DNA of 64,000 nucleotides from FEB-22 sp003105195 (GCA_027493405.1 JAOSKV010000048.1:124001-188000), one strand, 5' to 3'; shown: positions 1 through 9,072, numbered from the stretch's first letter. Numbers and translations are program-made. The notes: generated by a model from the sequence alone, not told the origin.

Positions 1-747
1 GCCGGCATCGAGGGGGTCGTCCTCGCCGGCGCCTTCGACGCGCCGGGCTCCGCCGTGATCGGGCGTGACGCCGGCGAGCTGGCAGGCCTCGGCGCCAACG
101 GGATCGCGGTCGCGGCCGACCCGGCGCCCCTCGCGAAGGATGGCGACGCCATCCTCGACTTCACGATTCCGGCCGCGAGCCTCGCGCTCGCCGAGATCGC
201 GGCCGAAGCCCGCATCGTGCACGTCATCGGCACCACGGGCTTCGCGCCCGAGCACGAGAAGCTGCTCGCGGCCGCGGCCCGGCGCACCGCGATCGTCAAG
301 TCCGGCAACATGAGTCTCGGCGTCAACCTGCTCGCCGCCCTGGCGCGTCGCGTCGCCAGGACCCTCGACGAGGAGTTCGACATCGAGATCCTCGAGATGC
401 ACCACAACAAGAAGATCGACGCCCCCTCGGGCACCGCATTGCTGCTCGGCCAGGCGGCGGCCGAAGGCCGCGGCATCGATCTCGCGCAACGCTCCGTGCG
501 CGTGCGCGACGGCCACACCGGCGCGCGCTGCGCCGGCGACATCGGCTTTGCGACCCTGCGCGGCGGCACCGTGGTGGGCGAGCACAGCGTGATCTTCGCG
601 GGTCCCGCCGAGCGCATCGAGCTCGCCCACAAGGCCGAGGACCGCATGATCTTCGCCCGCGGCGCCGTCAAGGCCGCGCTCTGGGCCAAGGGCCGCCCGC
701 CCGGCCTCTACTCCATGGCCGACGTGCTGGGGCTCGGCGGCTTCTGA
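1..747 (+). CDS. dapB: 4-hydroxy-tetrahydrodipicolinate reductase, 5' truncated by window edge
   Basis: DapB reduces 4-hydroxy-tetrahydrodipicolinate with NAD(P)H in the diaminopimelate/lysine pathway in the cytoplasm. The reading frame is open from base 1, and the residues AFDAPGSAVIGRD before the first GTG at 55 fit DapB, so the true start lies upstream of the window. The family motif HHNKKIDAPSGTA is present, carrying the catalytic His and Lys, and the C-terminus GLYSMADVLGL is typical. Only the N-terminal Rossmann nucleotide-binding part is missing. The stop codon shares one base with the next ATG, so the two genes are probably cotranscribed. Identification is secure. Confidence 0.95.
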   Translation, partial: AGIEGVVLAGAFDAPGSAVIGRDAGELAGLGANGIAVAADPAPLAKDGDAILDFTIPAASLALAEIAAEARIVHVIGTTGFAPEHEKLLAAAARRTAIVKSGNMSLGVNLLAALARRVARTLDEEFDIEILEMHHNKKIDAPSGTALLLGQAAAEGRGIDLAQRSVRVRDGHTGARCAGDIGFATLRGGTVVGEHSVIFAGPAERIELAHKAEDRMIFARGAVKAALWAKGRPPGLYSMADVLGLGGF

Positions 748-1079
748 TGGCCACCGGCAAGGACCTGCGCCGGCTCGCCCTCGCGCTCGACGGCACCACC
801 GAGGCGCCGCATTTCGACCGCGCCGCCTTCAAGGTGGCGCGCATCTACGTGACGCTCGCGGTCGACGGCCGGACCGCCAATTTCAAGTTCACGCCCGACG
901 AGCAGGAGTTCAAGTGCCTGCTGGCGCCGGAGGCCTTCGCCCCGGTGCCGAATGCCTGGGGCCGCCAGGGCTGGACCACCGCGACGCTCGCGAAGCTGAA
1001 CGATGCGGAGCTCAGGAGCGCGCTCGAGACCGCCTGGGCGCACGCACGGCCGAAGAAGGCGGCACGCAAGCGGCGTTGA
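747..1079 (+). CDS. MmcQ/YjbR family protein
   Basis: A 110-residue cytoplasmic protein of the MmcQ/YjbR family, which has a CyaY-like fold and is often called DNA-binding without a firm function. The sequence shows the family pattern: a GTTEAPHFDRAAFKV opening, then TANFKFTPDEQEF, then an AWGRQGWTTATLAKLND segment. The C-terminal tail is Lys/Arg-rich (RPKKAARKRR). The start ATG overlaps the dapB stop by one base, suggesting translational coupling. The gene ends three bases before the convergent gpmI stop. Function is not predictable from context. Confidence 0.85.
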   Translation: MATGKDLRRLALALDGTTEAPHFDRAAFKVARIYVTLAVDGRTANFKFTPDEQEFKCLLAPEAFAPVPNAWGRQGWTTATLAKLNDAELRSALETAWAHARPKKAARKRR

Positions 1080-1082
1080 GTA

Positions 1083-2615
1083 TCAGGCCGTCCTCGCGAT
1101 CAGCGACACACCCGTCATTTCCGGCGGCTGCTTCAGCCCCATCAGTTCCAGCAGGGTCGGCGCGAGATCCGAGAGCCGCCCCTCGCGCAACGCGACGTCG
1201 TCGCGCCCCATGAGCAGCACCGGCACCGGGTTGGTGGTGTGCGCCGTGTGCGGGCCGCCGGTCTCCGGATCGCGCATCAGCTCGCAATTGCCGTGGTCCG
1301 CCGTCACCAGCAGCGCGCCGCCCGTCTTCGCGATCGCGTCCGCGATGCGGCCGAGCCCCGTATCGACGGTCTCCACCGCCGTGATCGCCGCGGCGAGCAC
1401 GCCGGTATGCCCGACCATGTCGGGATTGGCATAGTTCAGCACGATCAGGTCGTACTTGCCGGACAGGATCGCTTCGACGGCCTTGTCGGTCAGCTCCGGC
1501 GCCGACATCTCGGGCCGGAGGTCGTAGGTCGCGACCTTCGGGGAGGGGACCATGATGCGGTCCTCGCCCGGATAGCAGTGCTCCTCGCCGCCGTTCAGGA
1601 AATACGTGACGTGCGGATACTTCTCGGTCTCGGCCATGCGCAGCTGCGTGCGGCCGGCATCGGCCACCACCTTGCCCAGCACGTTGTCGAGCGGCTGCGG
1701 CGGGAAGATCGCATCCATGAAATGGTCGAGCGCCTCGCTGTAGGGCGTCATGCCGGCCGCGGCGGCGATGCGCACCACGCGCTTGCGCGCAAAGCCCGGG
1801 AACTCCGGATCGAGCAGTGCCGCCAGGATCTCGCGCACCCGGTCGGCGCGGAAGTTGAAGCACAGCACGCCGTCGCCGTCGCGCATCCCGCGATAGCCGC
1901 CGATCACGGCCGGCACGATGAACTCGTCCGTCACCTTGTGCGCATAGGCATCCGCGACCGCCGCGCCCGCTTCCGCGAAGCCGGGGCCGGCGGCCTCGGC
2001 GATCGCCGCATGGGCCTTGGCGACGCGCTCCCAGCGCGTGTCGCGGTCCATCGCATAGTAGCGGCCGCTCACGGTGGCGATCGGCACGTTCGCGGGCAGT
2101 GCTGCCTGGAGTCGCGCGATGTCCGCGCCGGCCGATTGCGGTGGCGTATCGCGGCCGTCCGTGAAGGCGTGCACCACCGTCGGCACGCCGGCCGCCGCGA
2201 GGATGCGGGCGAGCGCTGCGCCGTGGTCCTGGTGCGAATGCACGCCGCCCGGCGAGACCAGCCCCATGAGATGGCAGGTGCCGCCGCTCGCCTTGAGCTT
2301 TTCGACCAGTGTGATTAGCGCCGGCGCGCGCGCGATCTCGCCGGTCGCGATCGCGTCGCCGATGCGCGGCAGGTCCTGCATCACGACCCGGCCGGCGCCG
2401 ATATTGAGATGGCCGACCTCGGAATTGCCCATCTGGCCGTGCGGCAGGCCGACGTCCTTGCCCGAGGTGAAGAGCCGTGCATGCGGACAGCTGCGCCACA
2501 GCCGGTCGAACACCGGCGTGCGCGCCAGCCGTACCGCATTGTCGGCTTCCTCCTCGCGACAGCCCCAGCCGTCCAGCACCACCAGCATCACGGGACGTGT
2601 TGTCATGCAAGCCAT
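1083..2615 (-). CDS. gpmI: 2,3-bisphosphoglycerate-independent phosphoglycerate mutase
   Basis: Interconverts 3- and 2-phosphoglycerate in glycolysis/gluconeogenesis through a phosphoserine intermediate, using two metal ions (Mn2+ type). At 510 residues it has the full family length. Visible motifs are VVLDGWG near the N-terminus (metal Asp), GQMGNSEVGH with the nucleophilic Ser, the inserted phosphotransferase domain with HSHQDH, and VTADHGN with the C-terminal metal ligands. The start may instead be the ATG at 2606 (MTTRPVM), three codons in, which looks more like family N-termini; no strong ribosome-binding site separates the two. It is convergent with the YjbR-like gene and appears monocistronic. 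Confidence 0.95.
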   Translation of the reverse strand: MACMTTRPVMLVVLDGWGCREEEADNAVRLARTPVFDRLWRSCPHARLFTSGKDVGLPHGQMGNSEVGHLNIGAGRVVMQDLPRIGDAIATGEIARAPALITLVEKLKASGGTCHLMGLVSPGGVHSHQDHGAALARILAAAGVPTVVHAFTDGRDTPPQSAGADIARLQAALPANVPIATVSGRYYAMDRDTRWERVAKAHAAIAEAAGPGFAEAGAAVADAYAHKVTDEFIVPAVIGGYRGMRDGDGVLCFNFRADRVREILAALLDPEFPGFARKRVVRIAAAAGMTPYSEALDHFMDAIFPPQPLDNVLGKVVADAGRTQLRMAETEKYPHVTYFLNGGEEHCYPGEDRIMVPSPKVATYDLRPEMSAPELTDKAVEAILSGKYDLIVLNYANPDMVGHTGVLAAAITAVETVDTGLGRIADAIAKTGGALLVTADHGNCELMRDPETGGPHTAHTTNPVPVLLMGRDDVALREGRLSDLAPTLLELMGLKQPPEMTGVSLIARTA

Positions 2616-2712
2616 TGAATCGGCGGCAGAAACCGTCGACCACCCTCGGGTTCATCGGTTGTGTGCGTCACATGTGGGCGATCGCGGCGCGCCCGTCAAC
2701 AAGGGGGCTGCG

Positions 2713-3609
2713 TCAGTCGGCCTCGACCCGGCCTGCTTCCCATCCCAGCATCGCGCGCTTGCGGGTCAGTCCCCAGTGATAGCCCGTGATGTCGCCGGAG
2801 CGGCCGAGCACGCGATGGCACGGCACCACGAAGGAGATCGGGTTCTTCCCCACCGCGGCGCCGACCGCGCGCGAAGCCTTCGGCCTGCCGAGCTTCGCCG
2901 CGATGTCCGAATAGGTGGTGGCGCGCCCGAGCGGGATGCCGAGCAGCGTCTCCCAGACCCGCACCTCGAAGTCCGTGCCGATCAGCACCACGCGCAAGGG
3001 CCGGTCCGGCCGCCATTCGGTCGAATCGAAGATGCGCCGCGCGAGCGCGGCGGTTCGGCTTGCATCCTCGACATACTGTGCCCGCGGCCAGCGGCCGCGC
3101 ATGTCGGCGAGCGCGGCGCGCTCCTCGCCCGGATCCGCGAAGGCGAGCCCCGCGAGCCCGCGCTCCGTGACCATCACGAGCGCGAGGCCGAACGGGGAGG
3201 GATGGAAGCCGTACGAGATGGTCACGCCTTCTCCGCCGGACTTCCATTCGCCGGGCGACATGGCCTCATGGGTGACGAACAGGTCGTGCAGGCGCCCCGG
3301 CCCCGACAGCCCGACCTCGTAGGACGCGTCGAGCACGCTCGCCGAATCGCGCAGGATGCGCCGCGCATGGTCGAGCGTGATCGCCTGCAGGAAGGCCTTC
3401 GGCGTCAGCCCCGCCCATCGCCGGAACAGCTGGTGCAGTTCGTCCGCCGTCACGCCGGCCGCATGGGCGATCGCCTCCACCTCGGGCTGGTCGCGCCACT
3501 TCTGCGAGATGTAGGCGATCGCGCGCCGCACGATGTCGTAGTCCGCGGCCGCCGACGCGAGCGGCTCGCCGATCCGGTCCGGCGCGAGCATGGCGTCCTC
3601 CAGGGTCAT
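2713..3609 (-). CDS. AraC-type HTH / methylated-DNA-[protein]-cysteine S-methyltransferase fusion
   Basis: About 298 residues. Residues roughly 20-110 form an AraC-type helix-turn-helix region (VRRAIAYISQKW, then FRRWAGLTPKAFLQAITLDHAR). The C-terminal half is an O6-alkylguanine-DNA alkyltransferase with the active-site motif PCHRVLGRSG, where Cys accepts the alkyl group. This is Ada-like architecture without the N-terminal zinc/phosphotriester-sensing domain, so the methyl-phosphotriester switch of classical Ada is absent. It probably repairs O6-methylguanine and may also regulate. I start at ATG 3609 (MTLEDAM) because the longer open frame upstream has no family similarity. Confidence 0.88.
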   Translation of the reverse strand: MTLEDAMLAPDRIGEPLASAAADYDIVRRAIAYISQKWRDQPEVEAIAHAAGVTADELHQLFRRWAGLTPKAFLQAITLDHARRILRDSASVLDASYEVGLSGPGRLHDLFVTHEAMSPGEWKSGGEGVTISYGFHPSPFGLALVMVTERGLAGLAFADPGEERAALADMRGRWPRAQYVEDASRTAALARRIFDSTEWRPDRPLRVVLIGTDFEVRVWETLLGIPLGRATTYSDIAAKLGRPKASRAVGAAVGKNPISFVVPCHRVLGRSGDITGYHWGLTRKRAMLGWEAGRVEAD

Positions 3610-3661
3610 GGCTCGCTCGCAGCGTAGGGGTCGGGCCGCCGCCGGCCACCCGATTTCCGGA

Positions 3662-4174
3662 TCACGGCAGGGCCGTGCGGGTCGGGCCGCGCCGCGCCTC
3701 GCCGAGCGCGGCCGCCAGCGCGGCCGCGAAGCTCTCCCGCTCGTCCGGGCCGAGATGGCTCGCGACCGCGAGGCGCCGGCCGCGCGACACCAGGAACAGG
3801 CGCCGCAGGCCGAACTCCTCGTCGCCTTCCCGGTCGAGCCGGACCCAGAGCGGGTTGAGCGACCATTCGGCAACCTCGCCGCGGTGGCTCACCTTGCGCA
3901 CCCTGAGCTCCGAGGACGTCATGGTGACCTCCTCATAGGCCGCGGCCGCGCGGTAGTTGGCCCGGAACGCCCACCAGATCAGCAGCACGTCCAGGCCGAA
4001 GAAGCCGAACACCGGCCAGGCACCGATCAGCAGGAAGAACATGCCGCCGACGAAGCTCACCACCGCAACCGCCGTCATCACCACGACGAAGCCCGTGCCG
4101 CCGAGCGAGCGATGCGGCGTGATGACGGCGGAAAACAGTGTGGGCTCGCGGGTCGACACGTTGCCTGGACTCAT
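3662..4174 (-). CDS. DUF2244 domain-containing membrane protein
   Basis: A 170-residue inner-membrane protein matching the DUF2244 pattern common in Alphaproteobacteria: an N-terminal PHRSLG motif, two adjacent hydrophobic segments at about residues 29-70, then a soluble C-terminal half with the WSLNPLWVRLDR motif. The function of DUF2244 is unknown. Its start lies only 22 bases from the divergent nth start, so the two promoters must overlap each other's upstream or leader regions. In many related genomes DUF2244 genes sit next to nth, as here. Confidence 0.85.
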   Translation of the reverse strand: MSPGNVSTREPTLFSAVITPHRSLGGTGFVVVMTAVAVVSFVGGMFFLLIGAWPVFGFFGLDVLLIWWAFRANYRAAAAYEEVTMTSSELRVRKVSHRGEVAEWSLNPLWVRLDREGDEEFGLRRLFLVSRGRRLAVASHLGPDERESFAAALAAALGEARRGPTRTALP

Positions 4175-4196
4175 TTCGTCCCACTATACGGGGTCC

Positions 4197-4964
4197 ATGG
4201 CCCGCAAGGCGACCCCCCCGAAAAAGCCGCCCCGGCGCGCGCCGGCAGCCGAGCTGACGCGCGCCGGCAGAATTCCGGCGCGCCGGCCGAAGGCGCCCGG
4301 GGCGCGGCCGCCCCGGCCTTGGAGCGCCGCGGAGGTCGAGGAGGCGTTCCGCCGCTTCCGCGTCGCCGATCCCGAGCCGAAGGGCGAGCTCGCCCACGTC
4401 AATCCCTACACCCTCCTGGTCGCGGTCGTGCTCTCGGCCCAGGCGACCGATGCGGGCGTCAACAAGGCGACCCGGCCGCTGTTCGCGCAAGTCGACACCC
4501 CGGCGAAGATGCTCACCCTCGGCGAGGAGCGGCTGCGCGATGCCATCAAGACCATCGGCCTCTACCGCAACAAGGCGAAGAACGTCATCGAGCTCTCGCG
4601 CCGCCTCGTCGCCGAGCACGGCGGCGAGGTGCCGCGTGACCGCGCGGCGCTGGAAGCGCTGCCGGGCGTCGGGCGCAAGACCGCCAATGTGGTGCTCAAC
4701 ATCGCCTTCGGCGAGCCCACCATCGCGGTCGACACCCACATTTTCCGCGTCGGCAACCGCACCGGGCTCGCGCCCGGCCTCACGCCTTTCGAGGTCGAGA
4801 TGGCGCTCGAGACGGTGGTGCCCGAGCCCTACAAGCGCCACGCCCACCACTGGCTGATCCTGCACGGCCGCTACACCTGCATCGCCCGCAAGCCGCTGTG
4901 CGAGAGATGCCTGATCAACGACCTCTGCCGCTGGCCCGGGAAGAGCGCGGGGCCGACGCCGTAG
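4197..4964 (+). CDS. nth: endonuclease III
   Basis: Bifunctional DNA glycosylase/AP lyase of base-excision repair that removes oxidised pyrimidines. From the ATG at 4197 the product is 255 residues. The helix-hairpin-helix motif LPGVGRKTANVVL is present; the catalytic Lys is expected in the segment LSAQATDAGVNKATRPLF, and the catalytic Asp lies in VDTHIFRVGNR. The C-terminal 4Fe-4S ligands are visible as CIARKPLCERCLINDLC. The first 40 residues are Pro/Lys/Arg-rich, a basic extension beyond the compact E. coli enzyme. The frame is open further upstream, but that part overlaps DUF2244 and has no family similarity. Confidence 0.95.
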   Translation: MARKATPPKKPPRRAPAAELTRAGRIPARRPKAPGARPPRPWSAAEVEEAFRRFRVADPEPKGELAHVNPYTLLVAVVLSAQATDAGVNKATRPLFAQVDTPAKMLTLGEERLRDAIKTIGLYRNKAKNVIELSRRLVAEHGGEVPRDRAALEALPGVGRKTANVVLNIAFGEPTIAVDTHIFRVGNRTGLAPGLTPFEVEMALETVVPEPYKRHAHHWLILHGRYTCIARKPLCERCLINDLCRWPGKSAGPTP

Positions 4965-4976
4965 GGGTGCCCCGGC

Positions 4977-5711
4977 CTACCGGACCGGCTCGATCAACTC
5001 CCTTCGCGGTCCGCCCGCCAACCGTTTGTGGACGTGCACCATGAAGGCCGTGCCGAACAGCGGGGTCGCGAGGTTGACGATCGGGATCGAGACGAACGCC
5101 GCGATGAACAGGCCCGCGAGGAAGATGCGGCGCGCATGCACGCGCCGCAGCGCCTTCGCCTCCTCCACGGGATGGAACCGCATGGCCGCGAGCAGGAAGT
5201 ATTCCCGTCCGAGCAGCCAGGCATTGGCGAGGAAGAACACCACCAGCCCGAGCCCGGCGAGCAGCAGGAACGGCACGGCGCAGAGATAGACCAGCAGTGC
5301 GAGCGCGCCGGTCTTGATGCCCTCGACCACGGCGCGCGCGATCGGCAGCGCGGTCCCGGGCGCCTCCGCCGGATAGTGCGTGCGCTCCACGTGGTCGGCG
5401 ATCTCGTCGGTGAAGAGGCTGCCGACGAGTGCCGTCACCGCCGGCATCAGGAACACCGCGCCCACCACGAGGCCGAGCCCCGCCACGATGGCGAGGATCC
5501 ACGCGAGCACCGTGATCGGCGTCTGCCACCCCGATCCGAGCGCGCCCTGCGCCCAGGTGCCGCCCTCCGCGGTCAGCCAGGCGATCGACCAATAGAGTCC
5601 GATGCCGAGCACGGCCAGGATGACGACGGCGAGCCCGATGCAGCGCAGCAGCAACGACCGGAACGACGGCGAGACCATTTGGTTCAGCGCCTTCATGGCC
5701 GCATCGATCAT
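4977..5711 (-). CDS. EI24/CysZ-like membrane protein
   Basis: A polytopic inner-membrane protein of about 244 residues, starting at MIDAAMKALNQMV. It belongs to the EI24 (etoposide-induced 2.4)/CysZ-like family; CysZ itself has been linked to sulfate uptake. Several strongly hydrophobic segments are visible, near residues 23-45, 70-95, 143-175 and 200-225, with the family-typical LGREYFLLAAMRF and FGTAFMVHVHKRL blocks. No cysteine-biosynthesis gene is adjacent, so a sulfate role is not supported by context. It ends 12 bases from the convergent nth stop. Confidence 0.8.
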   Translation of the reverse strand: MIDAAMKALNQMVSPSFRSLLLRCIGLAVVILAVLGIGLYWSIAWLTAEGGTWAQGALGSGWQTPITVLAWILAIVAGLGLVVGAVFLMPAVTALVGSLFTDEIADHVERTHYPAEAPGTALPIARAVVEGIKTGALALLVYLCAVPFLLLAGLGLVVFFLANAWLLGREYFLLAAMRFHPVEEAKALRRVHARRIFLAGLFIAAFVSIPIVNLATPLFGTAFMVHVHKRLAGGPRRELIEPVR

Positions 5712-5766
5712 GGCGCGTCTCCGTGGGTTCGCCGGGCGCCGGCGGAGGAATGCGTGAATCGGAACG

Positions 5767-6027
5767 TCAGCCGCGTTCCGCGCCATCGCGGGAATCCGCG
5801 ACGATGCGCGTGCCGTTCCGGATCGTGATGCGGCGGGCCGGATGCTCCGCCAGCACGGCCTTGAAGATCGCGCGTGCGAGAGGTGCGTTCAGCGCGCGCG
5901 CCAGCGTCCGCTCGACGTTCTCGCCGGCCTCGTCCCAGAGCTCGATGCGATAGGGAAGCTGCTGCTCGGGCGGCGGCGTCCTGTCGAGCCGCGCGACACT
6001 GGACCTCTCCCGCTCGTGCTCCGCCAT
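5767..6027 (-). CDS. small hypothetical protein, LPYR(I/V)ELWDEA family, copy 1
   Basis: An 86-residue soluble protein with no recognised domain. Residues 24-34 read LPYRIELWDEA and are followed by an alpha-helical stretch (VERTLARALNAPLARAIFKAV) and a short RRITIRNGTRIV strand. It is clearly paralogous to the next gene upstream on the same strand, which carries LPYRVELWDEA and the same layout. The two are 39 bases apart and probably one transcription unit. Similar small proteins are, as far as I recall, scattered among Hyphomicrobiales as uncharacterised ORFs. Function unknown. Confidence 0.7.
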   Translation of the reverse strand: MAEHERERSSVARLDRTPPPEQQLPYRIELWDEAGENVERTLARALNAPLARAIFKAVLAEHPARRITIRNGTRIVADSRDGAERG

Positions 6028-6066
6028 CGCGCGCTCCCCGCGCCTCAGCGCCCCGGAAGTCCGGCG

Positions 6067-6378
6067 TCAATGTCCGGGCCCGTTCCACCGGGAAATGATG
6101 CTGTCCTTGTGGCGCAACGAAATGTAGCGATCCGGGAACTCCCGGGTGGCCGCGTAGAACGCCGCATAGCCGATGCTCCCGTTGGCCGTGACCGCGAGGA
6201 CCTGCTCGACCGACATGCGGGCTTCGTCCCAAAGCTCCACCCGGTAGGGCAGGTCCCCCGGCTCGAACTGGGTCGAACCGGGCGGATCGTTGACGCGTCC
6301 GGCATCCTCGGGCTCGCCGCTCGCGGCCGCCCCGTACGGACTGTCTCCCGACAGCAGGGTCCTGGAACTGAGTTGCAT
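6067..6378 (-). CDS. small hypothetical protein, LPYR(I/V)ELWDEA family, copy 2
   Basis: A 103-residue protein with a disordered, Gly/Pro-rich N-terminus of about 40 residues and then the shared core at 43-53 (LPYRVELWDEA), a helix (MSVEQVLAVTANGSIGYAAFYAAT) and a final DRYISLRHKDSII segment. It aligns with copy 1 over the last 60 residues. ATG at 6378 is chosen because the longer upstream frame runs into the divergent kinase promoter region and looks non-coding. It is divergent from the PAS histidine kinase with 133 bases between starts, so the kinase could act with this pair, although nothing in the sequence proves it. Confidence 0.68.
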   Translation of the reverse strand: MQLSSRTLLSGDSPYGAAASGEPEDAGRVNDPPGSTQFEPGDLPYRVELWDEARMSVEQVLAVTANGSIGYAAFYAATREFPDRYISLRHKDSIISRWNGPGH

Positions 6379-6511
6379 CCTGGGCGTTCTGGTTCCGGGT
6401 ATGGCCGTCCGATCGTAGCTACATGCGAGCGAAAGCGACGTCGAGCGCCGACTATACAATCGCACTGCGCGCCGTGATAGGGTCCGCGCGTTCACCGGAA
6501 GCAGAAGGTCT

Positions 6512-8931
6512 GTGTCCGCCGATCCCCCAGTCCCGTCGAAACCCCTGATCCGGCCCGTTGCGTCCATGAGCGACGCAGAGCGCATGCTGCTGCTGGTCGA
6601 GGCGGTCTCCGACTACGCGATCTACATGCTCGACCTGGACGGCTTCGTGAGCACTTGGAACAAGGGGGCGGAGCAGCTCGAGGGCTATCGGCCGAACGAG
6701 ATCGTCGGCCAGCATTTCTCCCGCTTCTTCACGCCCGAGGACCAGGCCGCGGGCCTGCCGCACCGCATCCTGCAGGAGACCCGGGAGACCGGACGCTTCG
6801 AAAGCGAGGGCTGGCGTGTCCGCAAGGACGGCAGCCGCTTCTGGGCGACCAGCGTCGCCCAGGCGATCCGCGATTCCGCGGGTGAGCTGATCGGCTTCGC
6901 CAAGATCACGCGCGACATGACCGAGCGCCGTGCCGCGCACGAGGCCCTGGCCGAGAGCGAGCGGCGCTTCCGGCTGCTGGTCAACGGCGTGATCGACTAC
7001 GCGATCTACATGATCGATCCGAGCGGCGTGATCACCAACTGGAACGCGGGCGCCGAGCGCATCAAGGGCTATGCCAGCCGGGAGATCGTCGGCCAGCATT
7101 TCAGCCGCTTCTACGTCCAGGAGGATCGCGCGGCCGGCCTTCCGGCGCGCGCGCTCGACCTCGCGCGACGCAGCGGCCGCTACGAGGCGGAGGGCTGGCG
7201 GTTACGCAAGGACGGCAGCCGCTTCTGGGCCTCCGTCACGATCGACGCCGTCCGCGACGACGACGGCGAGCTGATCGGCTTCGCCAAGATCACCCGCGAC
7301 ATCACGGAGCGCCAGCGCGCCCAGGATGCCTTGCGCGAGAGCGAGCGGCAGTTCCGGCTGCTGGTGAACGGCGTGACCGACTACGCGCTCTACATGCTGG
7401 ATCCGAACGGCATCATCACCAACTGGAACGTCGGCGCCGAGCGCATCAAGGGCTACATGGCCGACGAGGTGCTGGGCCAGCACTTCTCCCGCTTCTACAC
7501 CGAGGCGGACCGCGCCGCCGGCCTTCCGGCGCGCATGCTCCATCTGGCCGAACGGGAAGGGCGCGCCGAGGCGGAAGGATGGCGCGTGCGCAAGGATGGC
7601 GGCCTGTTCTGGGCCCATGTCATCATCGACGCGGTTCACGACGAGCAGGGGCGGGCTCATCGGCTTCGCCAAGATCACGCGCGACATCTCGGAGCGCCGC
7701 GAGGCGCAGAAGGCCCTCCAGGAGACGCAGACGCAGCTGGCGCGGGCGCAGAAGATGGAAGCCCTCGGGCAGCTCACGGGCGGCGTGGCGCACGACTTCA
7801 ACAATCTCCTGATGATCGTCAGCGGCCATGCCCGCATCGTCAGGAAGCTGCTGGCTGGCGACCCGAAGGGATTGCGCGCCGCCGAGGCGATCGAGCTCGC
7901 GGCCAAGCGCGGCGAGTCGCTGACCCGGCAGCTGCTCACCTTCTCGCGCCGCCAGAGCCTCAATCCGGTGGTCGTGAGCCTCGACGAGACCATCGAGGCC
8001 ATCCGCACCATGCTGGCGAGCTCGATCGGTACGGCGACCCGGCTGGTCACCGCAGTGCCGCCGGTCATCTGGCCCGTCGAGGTGGACCTGAACGAGCTCG
8101 AGCTCGCGCTCGTGAACCTCGTGGTCAACGCGCGGGATGCCGGGTCGCGCGACGGCGTCATCAGCATCTCGGCCGAGAATGTCCATCTTCGTCCCGGAAG
8201 ACACCGCCGAGCGGCTGGAGGGCGACTTCGTGGCGGTGACCGTCGCGGACACGGGCTGCGGCATCCCGGAGGACATTCTCGCCAGGGTCTTCGATCCTTT
8301 CTTCACGACCAAGCAGACCGACAAGGGCACCGGGCTCGGCCTCTCTCAGGTCCACGGCTTCGCGCACCAGTCGGGCGGCACCGTCGTGATCGCGAGCCAG
8401 GTGGGGCGCGGCACCCGCGTGACCCTCTTTCTCCCGCGCGTCGATGCCTTGCCGTTGCGGGCGGAGCGCGAAGAGGAGGTGCCGGCGATGACCGGCGGCT
8501 CCGTCCTGCTGGTCGAGGACAACCCGGAGGTCGCGGAGGCGACCGCGTCGCTGCTGGAGGAGCTCGGCTACCGGGTCACGGCGGTCGGCGGGGCCGATGC
8601 CGCCCTGAAGGCGCTGGACGAAGGCGTATTCGATCTGGTCTTCAGCGACATCGTCATGGCGGGTCCGACCGATGGCCTGGCGCTGGCGCGCAGCATCCGC
8701 GCGCGTCATCCGGCGCTTCCGATCCTGCTGGCCACGGGATACAGCCAGGCCGCCGCCGAGGGCGCCCACGACTTCGTGGTGCTGCGCAAGCCCTACCAGC
8801 TCTCCGACCTCAGCCGCGCCGTGGCCGCAGTCCTGGCGCGGGCGCAGCAAGGCGAGCCGCCGCCGAACCTGGTCAGCATCCGCGATGCCCGCCGCAGCCG
8901 CGCCAGGAAGGACCATCCATCCTCCGAATAG
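6512..8931 (+). pseudogene. triple-PAS hybrid sensor histidine kinase/response regulator, two frameshifts as given
   Basis: After correcting two single-base insertions the product is about 805 residues. It has three closely similar PAS domains (about 24-140, 150-265, 280-390), a HisKA H-box GGVAHDFNNLL near 423, a HATPase with N-box VNLVVNARDA, DTGCGIP and GTGLGLS, then a receiver domain (LLVEDN, FSDIVM, LRKP). Each PAS unit carries the GQHFSRF and FAKITRD blocks, so the array arose by internal duplication. No transmembrane segment is visible, so it is a cytoplasmic sensor. Frame changes occur at 7651-7655 (extra G in a GGG run; LIGFAKITRD resumes one frame on) and at 8193-8197 (extra C or G; RPEDTAERL resumes). 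Sequencing error is likelier than decay, since all motifs are intact. Start is GTG 6512. It is an orphan with no separate regulator nearby. Confidence 0.85.
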
Positions 8932-8973
8932 CGCTCACGACGCGAAGCGAGGCCCGCCGACGAGTCTCGCAGG

Positions 8974-9072
8974 GCGCATTCCGACCGAGTGGACACCGGT
9001 CCAGCACGGAAAAATCCGACCGGATCAGACCAGGGACGAGTGCGCACTCCGTCCGATCGAAACGGAATGCGC
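8974..9072. repeat. inverted-repeat element between convergent genes
   Basis: Arms GCGCATTCCG (8974-8983) and CGGAATGCGC (9063-9072) are perfect inverse complements flanking a segment that contains AGTGGACACCGGT. The latter resembles the core of the elements at 41948 and 51225 (GAAGTGGATACCGGT and GAAGCGGGTACCGGT), so it may be a diverged or extended member of the same palindromic family. It lies in the 181-base gap between the convergent kinase and ABC permease genes. Confidence 0.5.

Noticed and set aside
7640..7690. Programmed frameshift in the PAS kinase
   Set aside because: There is no slippery heptamer with a stimulatory structure, and a second unrelated shift occurs 540 bases on; both sit in G/C runs, as sequencing errors do.
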